From contig JAJYJH010000015.1 in NCBI GenBank assembly GCA_021789695.1, forward strand, positions 1 through 44,786: DNA of 44,786 bases. The letters run 5' to 3'. The notes under the pieces are model-generated. The model was not told the origin of the DNA, ran no database searches, and saw only the letters and a list, made by a program, of their open reading frames with translations. Shown here in pieces: positions 7,502-14,241 of the stretch (position 1 is its first letter; every line of letters starts with the position of its first letter). This stretch comes from a bacterium. GTDB lineage: Bacteria > Elusimicrobiota > Elusimicrobia > Elusimicrobiales > UBA9959. A program made the translations under genes and the position numbers.

Positions 7502-7754
7502 CCTTATACGCGAGTTGACCAGGCATTTGACTACGGAGAAGGACGCCAAGTTAGCCGTCTGCAAGACTTTTGAGATTATGGGCGAGGCCCTGCGCGATAA
7601 CCGCAAAGTGGTCATCTCCAACTTCGGGACCTTCAAGGTAAAGGAGCGCTTGCCGCGGCAGATGAGGAACCCGAAGACCAACCAGCGCGTAATGGTGGGG
7701 CCGCGCAAGAGCATACGCTTCAAGCCCTCCAAGAAGCTCACCATCGGGCTCTGA
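7488..7754 (+). CDS. HU/IHF-family DNA-bending protein
   Basis: This 88-residue nucleoid protein has the family hallmarks: MNRLDLIRELTR start, the ISNFGTFKVKER beta turn, and the DNA-binding arm with RNPKTNQRV followed by GPRKSIRFKPSKKL. It binds the minor groove as a dimer and bends DNA. I chose ATG 7488 over the upstream in-frame ATG 7467 because it gives the canonical N-terminus and follows GAGG. The gene starts inside the DUF151 gene and ends one base into the MerR gene, the HU/IHF-then-MerR pairing seen in many bacteria. Confidence 0.92.
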   Translation: MNRLDLIRELTRHLTTEKDAKLAVCKTFEIMGEALRDNRKVVISNFGTFKVKERLPRQMRNPKTNQRVMVGPRKSIRFKPSKKLTIGL

Positions 7755-8086
7755 TGGCCGAGAAGAGTTACTACACCATGCGGGAGGTCGCGCGCGCGGC
7801 CCAGCTCCCGGAATATACCATTCGCTACTGGGAGACCAAGTTCCGCCTGCTAAGGCCGCTGCGCCTCTCCAGCGGACACCGGCGCTACACGCGGGCCGAT
7901 ATAGACACGTTGCTGGAAGTGAAAGACCTGGTCTTTGTGAAGGGCTATTCACTGGACGGGGCGCGCAAAGCGCTGACCGCGAAACGCAGAAAGAAGAAGA
8001 TTCCTTCGCTGCCCGGCAACCCGGGCCGCGGCGCCCTGCTGGAGGAGATAAGGAAGGACCTGCGGCGCCTGATAGACGAACTTTGA
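7754..8086 (+). CDS. MerR-family transcriptional regulator
   Basis: At 110 residues this has an N-terminal MerR winged helix (YTMREVARAAQLPEYTIRYWE, then the wing with SSGHRRYTRADID) and a short C-terminal helix, but no cysteine-based metal site. It resembles the small MerR-like proteins found directly after ihfA/hup genes rather than mercury or redox sensors. The ATG overlaps the HU stop (TGATG), so it is the last gene of the plsY-DUF151-HU operon. The target is unknown. Confidence 0.85.
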   Translation: MAEKSYYTMREVARAAQLPEYTIRYWETKFRLLRPLRLSSGHRRYTRADIDTLLEVKDLVFVKGYSLDGARKALTAKRRKKKIPSLPGNPGRGALLEEIRKDLRRLIDEL

Positions 8087-8110
8087 GTCGGTTCGCCGGC
8101 CTTTCGTTTT

Positions 8111-8140
8111 TTGATTTATCCGCCGGGACTTTAGTATCAT
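8111..8140 (+). promoter_or_regulatory. Promoter of tRNA-Pro(GGG)
   Basis: TTGATT at 8111-8116 and TATCAT at 8135-8140 are separated by 18 bp, about 30 nt before the tRNA. Confidence 0.5.
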
Positions 8141-8169
8141 ATACGGGCCGCAGGTGCGGCTTTCCCCAC

Positions 8170-8241
8170 CGGGGCGTGGCTCAATGGTAGAGCGCTCGCT
8201 TGGGGTGCGAGAGGTTCCGGGTTCAATTCCCGGCGCCCCGA
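8170..8241 (+). tRNA. tRNA-Pro(GGG)
   Basis: The 72-nt cloverleaf is complete. The acceptor stem is CGGGGCG/CGCCCCG, the D stem GCTC/GAGC, and the anticodon stem CTCGC/GCGAG with loop TTGGGGT gives anticodon GGG. The T stem is CCGGG/CCCGG with loop TTCAATT. The 3' CCA is not encoded. Confidence 0.95.
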
Positions 8242-8264
8242 TGAGGAAGGCCGGACGGCCGCCC

Positions 8265-8305
8265 AAAAAGAAGAAGCCGGTCTTTCAAACCGGCTTCTTC
8301 TTTTT
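8265..8305. terminator. Bidirectional terminator between tRNA-Pro and the chaperone gene
   Basis: A perfect 17-bp stem (8265-8281 with 8289-8305) ends in A-run and T-run on either side, around the 7-nt loop CTTTCAA. It serves the convergent tRNA and metal-chaperone transcripts. Confidence 0.9.
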
Positions 8306-8321
8306 ATCGGATGGGCGGGAC

Positions 8322-8525
8322 TCAGGAAGTTTTGTAGCCCGCCTTCTCCACCGCAGTTCTCAGCTGCCCCGCGGAAACCTTCCCCTCTTCGAACTCCACG
8401 ACAGCCTCGGCCTTCTCAAGGCTGACGCTCACCGCAGAGACCCCCGGCACGCGCCTGAGGGCGTTCTCGACGCTGGCGCGGCAACCCCCGCAGCTCATGC
8501 CCGTCACCTTCATGGTCATCTTCAT
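8322..8525 (-). CDS. CopZ-like heavy-metal-associated (HMA) chaperone
   Basis: This 67-residue protein is a single ferredoxin-like HMA domain with the metal site MSCGGC at about residues 10-15 and the C-terminal AVEKAGY. Such proteins carry Cu(I) or other soft metals to ATPases or regulators; no P-type ATPase is in the window. AAGGAGG at 8530-8536 sets the start; ATG 8525 (4-nt spacing) and ATG 8519 (10-nt spacing) are both possible. TATAAT at 8545-8550 on this strand is its likely -10. It is divergent from perR and shares the operator region, so PerR may control it as well. Confidence 0.85.
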   Translation of the reverse strand: MKMTMKVTGMSCGGCRASVENALRRVPGVSAVSVSLEKAEAVVEFEEGKVSAGQLRTAVEKAGYKTS

Positions 8526-8560
8526 AACGCCTCCTTCCTTAAATATTATAGCATAGCGAT

Positions 8561-8598
8561 CGTTATCTCTTGACAATAATCATTATAAACTGATAACG
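8561..8598. promoter_or_regulatory. PerR/Fur-type operator in the divergent promoter region
   Basis: CAATAATCATTATAA at 8574-8588 matches the PerR box TTATAATNATTATAA at 12 of 14 defined positions. It is nested in a wider dyad, CGTTATC (8561-8567) with GATAACG (8592-8598). The box covers the -35 position of the perR promoter (-10 TATAAT at 8609-8614) and abuts that of the divergent chaperone, so binding should repress perR-peroxiredoxin and possibly both directions. Confidence 0.7.
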
Positions 8599-8623
8599 TA
8601 TATTTTGATATAATAATTCTAAT

Positions 8624-9079
8624 ATGAGAACAACAACAGCACCGTCCGCCGGCTTCCGCCTGACGCCGCAGCGCGCCGAGATACTGCGCCTGCTGGAAGG
8701 CAACACCTCCCATCCGTCCGCGGAGGAGATCTACCGCCGGGTTCACCGCAAATTCCCGGGCATGTCGTTCGCCACCGTCTACAACACGCTGCAGTCGCTG
8801 CTCGGACGGGGGGAGCTGCTGGAAATAAGAATAGATCCAAAGCGCTCCCGTTTCGATCCGTTCACGCCCCAGCACGCCCACCTGATGTGCGTGAAGTGCG
8901 GGGCTATAGCCGACGTCCGGACTCCGGCCGAATTGAAGCCGCTCGGCAAGCCGGCCGGTTTTAAGGTCCTCAGTTGCAACGTGGAATTTTACGGAGTCTG
9001 CCCGGCCTGCGCCGGGAAGACGGCTACCAAGGAGGCTGCAAAATGGCAAAAGAGAACTCAGAAGAGAACAAGGAAATAG
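8624..9079 (+). CDS. perR: Fur-family regulator, PerR type
   Basis: This 151-residue protein has the Fur-family winged helix (FRLTPQRAEIL near residue 11 and FATVYNTLQ near 49). Its structural zinc site is C89-x2-C92 and C126-x2-C129. The regulatory site has His84 and His86, Asp78 and Asp97; an Asp where Fur has Glu is what distinguishes peroxide-sensing PerR, in which Fe(II) promotes oxidation of the site histidines. A PerR box upstream and a peroxiredoxin directly downstream support this. TATAAT lies 9 nt before the ATG, so the message has almost no leader. The 3' end overlaps the peroxiredoxin start by 37 nt, and the last about 20 residues are a basic tail read in that overlap. Confidence 0.85.
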   Translation: MRTTTAPSAGFRLTPQRAEILRLLEGNTSHPSAEEIYRRVHRKFPGMSFATVYNTLQSLLGRGELLEIRIDPKRSRFDPFTPQHAHLMCVKCGAIADVRTPAELKPLGKPAGFKVLSCNVEFYGVCPACAGKTATKEAAKWQKRTQKRTRK

Positions 9080-9666
9080 TTACCGTCGGCCGCAAAGTCC
9101 CGGCCTTTGAGCTGGAGACCTTCGAGCCGGCCGCCAGCAAGTTCGGGGTTTTCCGCCTTGAGGATGCCCTCCGCGCCGGCAAGTGGACGCTGCTGGTCTT
9201 CTACCCGGCGGACTTCACCTTCGTCTGCCCGACCGAGCTGGCCGACCTGGCCGACAAGCACGCCGAGCTGGAGAAGCTGGGAGCGGAGGTCCTCTCGGTC
9301 AGCACCGACACCAAGTTCACGCACATGGGGTGGAAGGAGCAGGAGAAGTTGCTTAAGGACGTGAAATACCGCATGGCCTCGGACGCGCGTGGACGCCTGG
9401 CTCAGGCTCTGGGCGCCTACGACCCGGTCACCGGCCTGTCCTACCGCGGCACCTTTGTCATCGGCCCGGACGGCGTCCTGGCGGGCTCCGAGATAAACCT
9501 CAACAACGTCGGGCGCAACATGGAGGAGCTGGTGCGCAAGATGAAAGCCTTCGTCTACACTTACAAGAATCCGGCCGAAGTCTGCCCCGCGAAATGGAAA
9601 CCAGGCGAGAAGACGCTCACCCCGTCGGAAAAACTGGTGGGCAGGGTGGCCGAGCAGTTGAAATAG
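9043..9666 (+). CDS. Typical 2-Cys peroxiredoxin (AhpC/Prx1 type)
   Basis: This 207-residue thiol peroxidase reduces H2O2 and organic peroxides. The peroxidatic Cys62 is in FTFVCPTE and the resolving Cys181 in EVCPAKW, the dimer arrangement of typical 2-Cys enzymes. The conserved Thr and Arg of the active site (PADFTFVCPTE and later SYRGTFVI) are present. Start 9043 is fixed by GGAGG at 9030-9034 and the canonical VPAFEL beginning. It overlaps perR, forming a regulator-enzyme operon. No AhpF is nearby, so the reductant is probably a thioredoxin or NADH system elsewhere. Confidence 0.93.
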   Translation: MAKENSEENKEIVTVGRKVPAFELETFEPAASKFGVFRLEDALRAGKWTLLVFYPADFTFVCPTELADLADKHAELEKLGAEVLSVSTDTKFTHMGWKEQEKLLKDVKYRMASDARGRLAQALGAYDPVTGLSYRGTFVIGPDGVLAGSEINLNNVGRNMEELVRKMKAFVYTYKNPAEVCPAKWKPGEKTLTPSEKLVGRVAEQLK

Positions 9667-9720
9667 AGCGCCCAGGAAAGCTTTTGCCCTTCGGGGCGAA
9701 AACAGCAGCGACAGAGAGAC

Positions 9721-9753
9721 AACGCCCCCGCGTCTTCGGATCGCGGGGGCGTT
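9721..9753. terminator. Strong GC hairpin after the peroxiredoxin gene
   Basis: AACGCCCCCGCG (9721-9732) and CGCGGGGGCGTT (9742-9753) form a perfect 12-bp stem with loop TCTTCGGAT. There is no T-run, so it may be a weak or factor-assisted terminator, or an mRNA end protector. It occupies the -35 region of the next gene, whose TATAAT is at 9767-9772. Confidence 0.55.
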
Positions 9754-9778
9754 CGCGCGCCTTTGGTATAATCTTGGG

Positions 9779-10927
9779 ATGGAGACGGCGGGGCTCACGT
9801 ATCCTTTACGGGTGGCGCTGATTTACGGCACAAGCCCGTCCGGGCATTACGCAGCCGCGCAGGCGGTGGCCGAGTTCCTGCCGCCGCGCATCATAGAGCC
9901 GGTGATGGTAAATCTCTCCGAGATTTATCCCGACTTTGGCCCGTTCGTCGCGCGCACCTACCTGCAGGTGCTCGGCCGTACGCCGGCGCTATGGGACTAC
10001 GTTTACGACAACGACTTCGTCGCCCTGGCGGCCAGCGCCTTCCGCGAGGCCATATTCCCGTTTTCTTCCCGGAAGCTAGCCGACGCGCTGCTCGGACTCG
10101 ACGTGCGCGCGGCCATCTCCACGCAGGCCTTCTCTTCGCTGCTCATAACCAAGAACCGCCGCCTGGCGCGCCTGCCGCTCTTCTCCGTCCTCACCGACTT
10201 TTGCGCGCACACCTACTGGCCGCCCAAGGGCGTCAGCGCCTATTTCGCTCCGGAGCGCTCCGCCGCCGCGACGCTCAAGGAAAAAGGAGCGCCGGCGGAC
10301 AAGGTCTTTGTCACCGGCATCCCGGTGCGCAAGGAGTTCGCCGCCTCGCAGCCGGACAAGGCCGCCGCGCGCCGCCTGCTCGGGCTGGCACCGCATCTAT
10401 TCACGGTGCTCATCACCGGGGGCAGCCGCGGCCTCGGCGACCTGGAAAGCGCCGCCCTGGCGCTTAAACCGCTCTTCGGCAGGGTGCAGGTGGCCGTTAT
10501 GTGCGGCAGCAACCGCCGCCTCTGCCGCCAGGCCGAGAAAGCCCACGGCTCGCGCCGGCGGCTGCGCTTCCTGGATTTCACGGACTCGCCCTCCGCGCTC
10601 TACAACGCGGCGGACCTTGTGGTGGGCAAGCCGGGCGGCGTGACGCTGGCCGAGTGCATGGCGATGTCGAAGCCGTTCATCATCTTTTCGCCGCTGCCCG
10701 GTCAGGAAGACCGCAACACCGGCTATCTGCTGCGGCACAGGCTGGCCGAGACGGCCGCTTCCCCGGCGGACCTGGAGCCGCTCGTGCGCAGGTACCTGGA
10801 CTCGCCGGGCGCGCTGGCGCAGGCCGGCCGGGCGATGGGCGAGCACGGGCGGCCGCACGCGGCCCGCGACGTGGCGGCGCGGGTGATAGAGCTGCTGACT
10901 GGCGACGGGAAGCCGCTCGCGGCCTGA
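9779..10927 (+). CDS. MGDG synthase/UgtP-like glycosyltransferase (GT28 fold)
   Basis: This 382-residue enzyme resembles diacylglycerol glycosyltransferases of the MGDG synthase/UgtP type. The N-terminal Rossmann domain starts with YGTSPSGHYAAAQAV, the family's glycine/histidine loop. The C-terminal GT-B domain has ITGGSRG, then the donor-binding VVGKPGGVTLAECMA and PLPGQEDRN. It would move a hexose from UDP-sugar to a lipid acceptor at the cytoplasmic face of the membrane. MurG is related but lacks the N-terminal motif seen here. TATAAT (9767-9772) lies 6 nt before the ATG with no ribosome-binding site, implying a leaderless message. It appears monocistronic. The sugar and acceptor cannot be read from the sequence. 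Confidence 0.82.
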   Translation: METAGLTYPLRVALIYGTSPSGHYAAAQAVAEFLPPRIIEPVMVNLSEIYPDFGPFVARTYLQVLGRTPALWDYVYDNDFVALAASAFREAIFPFSSRKLADALLGLDVRAAISTQAFSSLLITKNRRLARLPLFSVLTDFCAHTYWPPKGVSAYFAPERSAAATLKEKGAPADKVFVTGIPVRKEFAASQPDKAAARRLLGLAPHLFTVLITGGSRGLGDLESAALALKPLFGRVQVAVMCGSNRRLCRQAEKAHGSRRRLRFLDFTDSPSALYNAADLVVGKPGGVTLAECMAMSKPFIIFSPLPGQEDRNTGYLLRHRLAETAASPADLEPLVRRYLDSPGALAQAGRAMGEHGRPHAARDVAARVIELLTGDGKPLAA

Positions 10928-10967
10928 GCGGCCAGTTTTGATGTAGTCACGGGGCCGCGGTATTTGC

Positions 10968-10973
10968 TATTAT
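10968..10973 (+). promoter_or_regulatory. Probable -10 of tRNA-Pro(CGG)
   Basis: TATTAT at 10968-10973 lies 37 nt upstream of the tRNA; I see no good -35. Confidence 0.35.
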
Positions 10974-11010
10974 ATTCCTCGTTGTAAAAATGCAGTCTTA
11001 CCGATTTGAT

Positions 11011-11084
11011 CGGGGCGTGGCTCAGCTGGCTAGAGCGCTCGGTTCGGGACCGAGAGATCGTGGGTTCAAATCCCACCGCCCCGA
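11011..11084 (+). tRNA. tRNA-Pro(CGG)
   Basis: The 74-nt cloverleaf has acceptor CGGGGCG/CGCCCCG (the same stem as the other tRNA-Pro), anticodon stem CTCGG/CCGAG with loop TTCGGGA giving anticodon CGG, and T stem GTGGG/CCCAC with loop TTCAAAT. CCA is not encoded. Confidence 0.95.
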
Positions 11085-11127
11085 TCCTTCATTTTATATA
11101 CGCGGGAGTAACGCCGATGATGTTGCC

Positions 11128-11156
11128 TTGTCAATAGCCGCGGGTTTTAGTATTAT
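11128..11156 (+). promoter_or_regulatory. Promoter of acylphosphatase-sigma-apt operon
   Basis: TTGTCA (11128-11133) and TATTAT (11151-11156) are 17 bp apart, a good sigma-70 type promoter. The start codon is 23 nt beyond the -10. Confidence 0.65.
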
Positions 11157-11179
11157 TTAAAGCGGTCCGGCAGAAAGAT

Positions 11180-11458
11180 ATGCGTCTGAGCTTCAGAGTA
11201 AAAGGCAGGGTGCAAGGCATAGGTTACCGCTGGTTCGTAAAAGAGACGGCGGAGAAGCACCGCGTCTCCGGCTGGGTGCGCAACGCCCTAGACGGCTCCG
11301 TGGAAGGGGAGGCGCAAGGCGCCATACCGGAGCTAGACGGCTTCCTGAGGGACTTGAAGAGCGGCAACCCGTTCGCCGCCGTAGCGGAGACTGAAACGCA
11401 GGAGATGCTGGACCAGGAAGACGACAGCGAAAGCTTTCACATAAAACCCACCGCCTGA
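11180..11458 (+). CDS. acyP: Acylphosphatase
   Basis: This 92-residue enzyme hydrolyses acyl phosphates such as carbamoyl- or acetyl-phosphate. The phosphate loop GRVQGIGYR has catalytic Arg17, and Asn35 in GWVRNALDGSVEG is the second catalytic residue. The fold and length are standard, and a short acidic stretch precedes the C-terminus. It follows a good promoter at 11128-11156 and lies 9 bp before the sigma factor, so the two are probably co-transcribed. The pairing has no obvious functional reason. Confidence 0.93.
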   Translation: MRLSFRVKGRVQGIGYRWFVKETAEKHRVSGWVRNALDGSVEGEAQGAIPELDGFLRDLKSGNPFAAVAETETQEMLDQEDDSESFHIKPTA

Positions 11459-11467
11459 GAGGGGAAC

Positions 11468-12541
11468 ATGCCAGAAGAAAAAGACAACGAAGAGCTCGAA
11501 AAAGAGGAAGCGGCGCCCAAAGCCGAGAAGGAGCCTGGCGAAGAAACGCCCAAGCCCAAAGAAAAGCTCAGCGACATCAACATCGATTCCACAAACCAGT
11601 ACATAAGGAAGATCAGCCAGATCGACCACAAGATCTCGCGTGAGGAGTCGCACGATCTGTGGAAGCGCGTCAAGCGCGGCGATCGCCGCGCTAAAGAGCG
11701 CATTATGGAACTGAACCTCAAGCTCGTGATCCCGATAGCCAAACGTTTCCTCTACCAGGGCGCGGACCTGATGGACCTCGTAGAAGAGGGCAACCTCGGC
11801 CTGCTGCACGCCATCGATAAGTTCGACCCGAAGAAGGGCTACCGCTTCTCGACCTACGCGTCGTACTGGATAGAGCAGTACGTGCGCCGTTCCGTAGAGG
11901 AGAATTCCAAGACGATCCGCATCCCGCCGCACGCGTGGACCGCGCTGCGCAAGTGGCTCAAGCAGTGGGACAACATGCACGGCAAGCTGGGCCGCGACCC
12001 GACGATGGCGGAGATGGCCAAGCACATGCACTGGAACGCCAACCAGGTGCGCACCGCGCTGAACGCCAGCGAGATCGTGACCGGCCTCTCCTCGATAGAG
12101 ACGCCCCTCTCTTCGAGCGAAGGCATGGACGACACCGTCGGCGACACGCTGAAGGACGCCGACTCCTCTACCCCGGACAACTTGATCTCCATACTGCGCC
12201 TGCACGACGAGCTGAAGGACGCCCTAGTCGAGATAGGCGAACGCGAGCGGATGATAGTGGAGTACCGCTACGGCCTCACCGGCCAGACCCCGATGACGCT
12301 CAACGACATCGGCAAGAAACTGGGGCTCTCGCGCGAGCGCGTGCGCCAGATAGAGGAGCGGGCCCTGCTGCGCCTGCGCCGCGTGGCCGCGAAGATGGGC
12401 CTGATAGAGCTTGGCAAGCGGCCGGACCACACCAACCTGCAGCCAGGCTGGCACCAGCCCAAGGCCAGGACCGACATCCTCGGGGACTCAATCCCGACAA
12501 AACCTTACGAACCGCGCAAGAAGAACGGGAAGAAATTATGA
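11468..12541 (+). CDS. RNA polymerase sigma-70 family factor (group 2-like)
   Basis: The 357-residue factor has region 1.2 (QYIRKISQIDHKISREES), region 2 with NLKLVIPIAKRF, DLVEEGNLGLLHAIDKFDP and the -10-reading GYRFSTYASYWIEQYVRRSV, region 3 and region 4 with LGLSRERVRQIEERAL. The first about 35 residues are a Lys/Glu-rich acidic extension; the large region 1.1 and non-conserved region of primary sigma factors are missing. In region 2.4, WIEQYV replaces the usual WWIRQAI, which suggests altered -10 recognition. I read it as a group 2, RpoS-like stress or growth-phase factor; it could also be the main factor of a divergent lineage. It ends in ATGA overlapping apt. Confidence 0.88.
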   Translation: MPEEKDNEELEKEEAAPKAEKEPGEETPKPKEKLSDINIDSTNQYIRKISQIDHKISREESHDLWKRVKRGDRRAKERIMELNLKLVIPIAKRFLYQGADLMDLVEEGNLGLLHAIDKFDPKKGYRFSTYASYWIEQYVRRSVEENSKTIRIPPHAWTALRKWLKQWDNMHGKLGRDPTMAEMAKHMHWNANQVRTALNASEIVTGLSSIETPLSSSEGMDDTVGDTLKDADSSTPDNLISILRLHDELKDALVEIGERERMIVEYRYGLTGQTPMTLNDIGKKLGLSRERVRQIEERALLRLRRVAAKMGLIELGKRPDHTNLQPGWHQPKARTDILGDSIPTKPYEPRKKNGKKL

Positions 12542-13086
12542 ATACCACGACACGGCATTCCGCCGAACTGGCGGCCAGGCTAAAGGCCATAATCCGCGAC
12601 GTCCCGGATTTTCCGAAGAAGGGGATAGTCTTCAAGGACATAACGCCCCTGCTGGCAGACCACGCGGCCTTCTCCGGGCTGGTGAAGGACTTCGCCGGCG
12701 CCTTCAGCGGCGCGGGCATCACCAAGGTGCTGGGCATAGAGGCGCGCGGCTTCCTGCTGGCGGCCCCGATAGCCCTGGAGCTGGGCGCCGGCATAGTGCC
12801 GGTGCGCAAGAAGGGCAAGCTGCCCTACAAGACCGTCTCGGCCTCGTACGCGCTGGAATACGGCACCGACACGCTGGAGATGCACGCCGACTCGGTAAAG
12901 CCGGGAGAAAAGGTACTGGTGGTGGACGATGTGCTGGCCACCGGCGGCACGGCCGCCGCAGTCTGCGAACTGGTGGAGAAGCTGGGAGGCAAGGTCGCCG
13001 GGATAGCCATGCTTATAGAGCTGGAGTTCCTGAGGGGCCGCGACAAACTCGCTGGCCGCGACGTCTATTCTTTGATAAAATATTAG
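12538..13086 (+). CDS. apt: Adenine phosphoribosyltransferase
   Basis: Apt makes AMP from adenine and PRPP in purine salvage. The N-terminal DVPDFPKKGIVFKDITPLL, GIEARGFLLAAPIA and the PRPP motif VLVVDDVLATGGT (127-139) are all intact. At 182 residues it is close to the usual length. It starts within the sigma factor stop codon (ATGA), so it is translationally coupled to it. tRNA-Arg begins only 9 bp after its stop. Confidence 0.95.
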   Translation: MNTTTRHSAELAARLKAIIRDVPDFPKKGIVFKDITPLLADHAAFSGLVKDFAGAFSGAGITKVLGIEARGFLLAAPIALELGAGIVPVRKKGKLPYKTVSASYALEYGTDTLEMHADSVKPGEKVLVVDDVLATGGTAAAVCELVEKLGGKVAGIAMLIELEFLRGRDKLAGRDVYSLIKY

Positions 13087-13095
13087 CCTGTTTAC

Positions 13096-13167
13096 GCCCT
13101 CTTAGTTCAACGGATAGAACGGGAGTTTCCTAAACTCTAAATAGAGGTTCGATTCCTCTAGAGGGCA
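13096..13167 (+). tRNA. tRNA-Arg(CCT)
   Basis: The 72-nt cloverleaf has acceptor GCCCTCT/AGAGGGC, D stem GTTC/GAAC, anticodon loop TTCCTAA giving CCT, and T stem AGAGG/CCTCT with loop TTCGATT. CCA is not encoded. It starts 9 bp after apt with no room for its own promoter except within apt, so it is probably cut out of the operon transcript. Confidence 0.93.
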
Positions 13168-13194
13168 GTTAGTTTCAAAGGAGCCACACAAAAT

Positions 13195-13872
13195 ATGCCA
13201 GACTCAACATGGATAGCCGGCGGCAAGATGGAGCATGCCGGCCCCTCAAGATACGACCTGGCCACAGATTGGATAAAGAAGAACAGGGAGACCTTCATAG
13301 GCTCGGTGGTCATACTGGTGGCCGCCGTAGTCTTCTCCGTCTACTTCTTCGTCCATTACCGCGCCCTGCGCGACGACGCCTGGAAAGACCTTTTTATAGC
13401 CCAGCAGATAGGCTACGGCGGCAACATCGACGCCGCCCAGAAGCAGTTGGAGACCATAGAGACCTCCTTCGGCAGCACCAGCGCCGCGCCCTACGCCGTC
13501 CTGACCTCTGGCGACATCCTCTACGCCCAGGGGAAATACAAGGACGCCGAGGCACAGTATTCCAAGCTCCTCAACGACAAACTGCTGGGCCCCTTCGCTT
13601 CCTACAACGTGGGGAAATGCAGGGAGGCCGCCGGCGACCTTTCCGGGGCCCAGGCGCAGTATTCCGATTTTCTCTCCCGCTACCCGGAGCATTACCTGGC
13701 CCCTGAGGTAAGCGTCTCTTTGGCCGACATAGAGGAGCTTTCCGGCGCCAAGGACCTGGCAGAGCAGACCTGGGAGAAGATCTCCCTGCTCTACCCAGAT
13801 ACCTCCTGGGCCATGGAAGCAAAAGCCAAGCTTGCCCCGCCCCCCGTTTCCAGGCCCGCAGGCAAAAAATAG
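13195..13872 (+). CDS. Single-pass membrane protein with TPR repeats
   Basis: This 225-residue protein has a short cytoplasmic N-terminus, one membrane helix (about 37-55, SVVILVAAVVFSVYFFVHY) and an outer-facing domain of about three to four tetratricopeptide repeats (for example YAVLTSGDILYAQGKYKDAEAQYSKLL). It ends in a Pro/Lys-rich tail. The arrangement resembles YfgM, the SecYEG-associated periplasmic chaperone, but equally fits other TPR anchor proteins. AAGGAG lies 10 nt before the ATG. It follows tRNA-Arg directly and is closed by the terminator at 13891-13919. Confidence 0.8.
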   Translation: MPDSTWIAGGKMEHAGPSRYDLATDWIKKNRETFIGSVVILVAAVVFSVYFFVHYRALRDDAWKDLFIAQQIGYGGNIDAAQKQLETIETSFGSTSAAPYAVLTSGDILYAQGKYKDAEAQYSKLLNDKLLGPFASYNVGKCREAAGDLSGAQAQYSDFLSRYPEHYLAPEVSVSLADIEELSGAKDLAEQTWEKISLLYPDTSWAMEAKAKLAPPPVSRPAGKK

Positions 13873-13890
13873 CACGGCCACAAATGACAT

Positions 13891-13919
13891 AAAAAAGCCC
13901 GGTCCGCCGGGCTTTTTTT
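13891..13919. terminator. Intrinsic terminator
   Basis: AAAAAAGCCCGG, loop TCCG, CCGGGCTTTTTTT: a strong, bidirectional rho-independent terminator ending the apt-tRNA-TPR unit. Confidence 0.93.
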
Positions 13920-13956
13920 CTCCTTGCGTGCCCGCGGGCCTTTCACGCCGCATCAC

Positions 13957-14017
13957 TGACATATAATTGATAATTTTGTCATATGATTTGACATGACACG
14001 GGTATTATTTGCATAAT
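13957..14017 (+). promoter_or_regulatory. Porin promoter with TGACATAT/TGTCAT box
   Basis: TTGACA (13988-13993) and CATAAT (14012-14017), 18 bp apart, form a strong promoter. Just upstream and overlapping the -35 are TGACATATA (13957-13965) and the dyad TGTCAT (13977-13982) with ATGACA (13993-13998). The string CATATGATTTGACAT (13980-13994) recurs with a one-base deletion at 17115-17128, suggesting a common regulator. Confidence 0.6.
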
Positions 14018-14023
14018 GACTAT

Positions 14024-14241
14024 GCTCTGTAAGGAGACCCCGGCAAGGGGTCCGCAGCCCCCGGGGAAAGAGGGGGGAAGCGGAGCGCCGATTTCAGGCG
14101 TTTCTCCTGCAAAGGCCGTAGGCCCCAGCCAGGGGCAGGCACTGACCGCGGTAAAACGCGGGAAGAGCGCAGTAACCCCGCCGCAAGGCGGGGAGAAAGC
14201 CCCGGGAACGGGCTTACGACAGTAAAACAGGAGGAGTGTAG
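14024..14241 (+). ncRNA. Structured 5' leader of the porin gene, seven consecutive hairpins
   Basis: Between the predicted transcription start and the porin start are seven hairpins, all but one with stems of 5 bp or more. They are 14036-14052 (loop GGCAA), 14051-14084 (two-tier C/G stem), 14082-14107 (GGAG+CGCC), 14122-14136, 14146-14161 (loop GTAAAA), 14176-14193 (7-bp stem with GCAA tetraloop) and 14197-14215. The first two and the second and third share 2-3 bases at their edges, so they may alternate. AGGAGGAG follows at 14229-14236. The leader does not match the consensus of any riboswitch I know (B12, glycine, c-di-GMP, TPP, ZTP, Moco were considered). It could be a riboswitch, a protein-binding leader or an mRNA stabiliser. 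An open frame across it (14016-14225) is low-complexity and unconvincing. Confidence 0.55.

Noticed and set aside
14016-14225. 69-codon open frame in the porin leader
   Set aside because: Low-complexity Gly/Pro/Lys sequence explained by GC-rich hairpins, no ribosome-binding site, and the TATA-like element overlaps its start.
14024-14241. Cobalamin or RNase P-like RNA
   Set aside because: AGCCAGGGG and GGGCTTACGAC resemble short conserved boxes, but the order, spacing and the rest of each consensus are missing.
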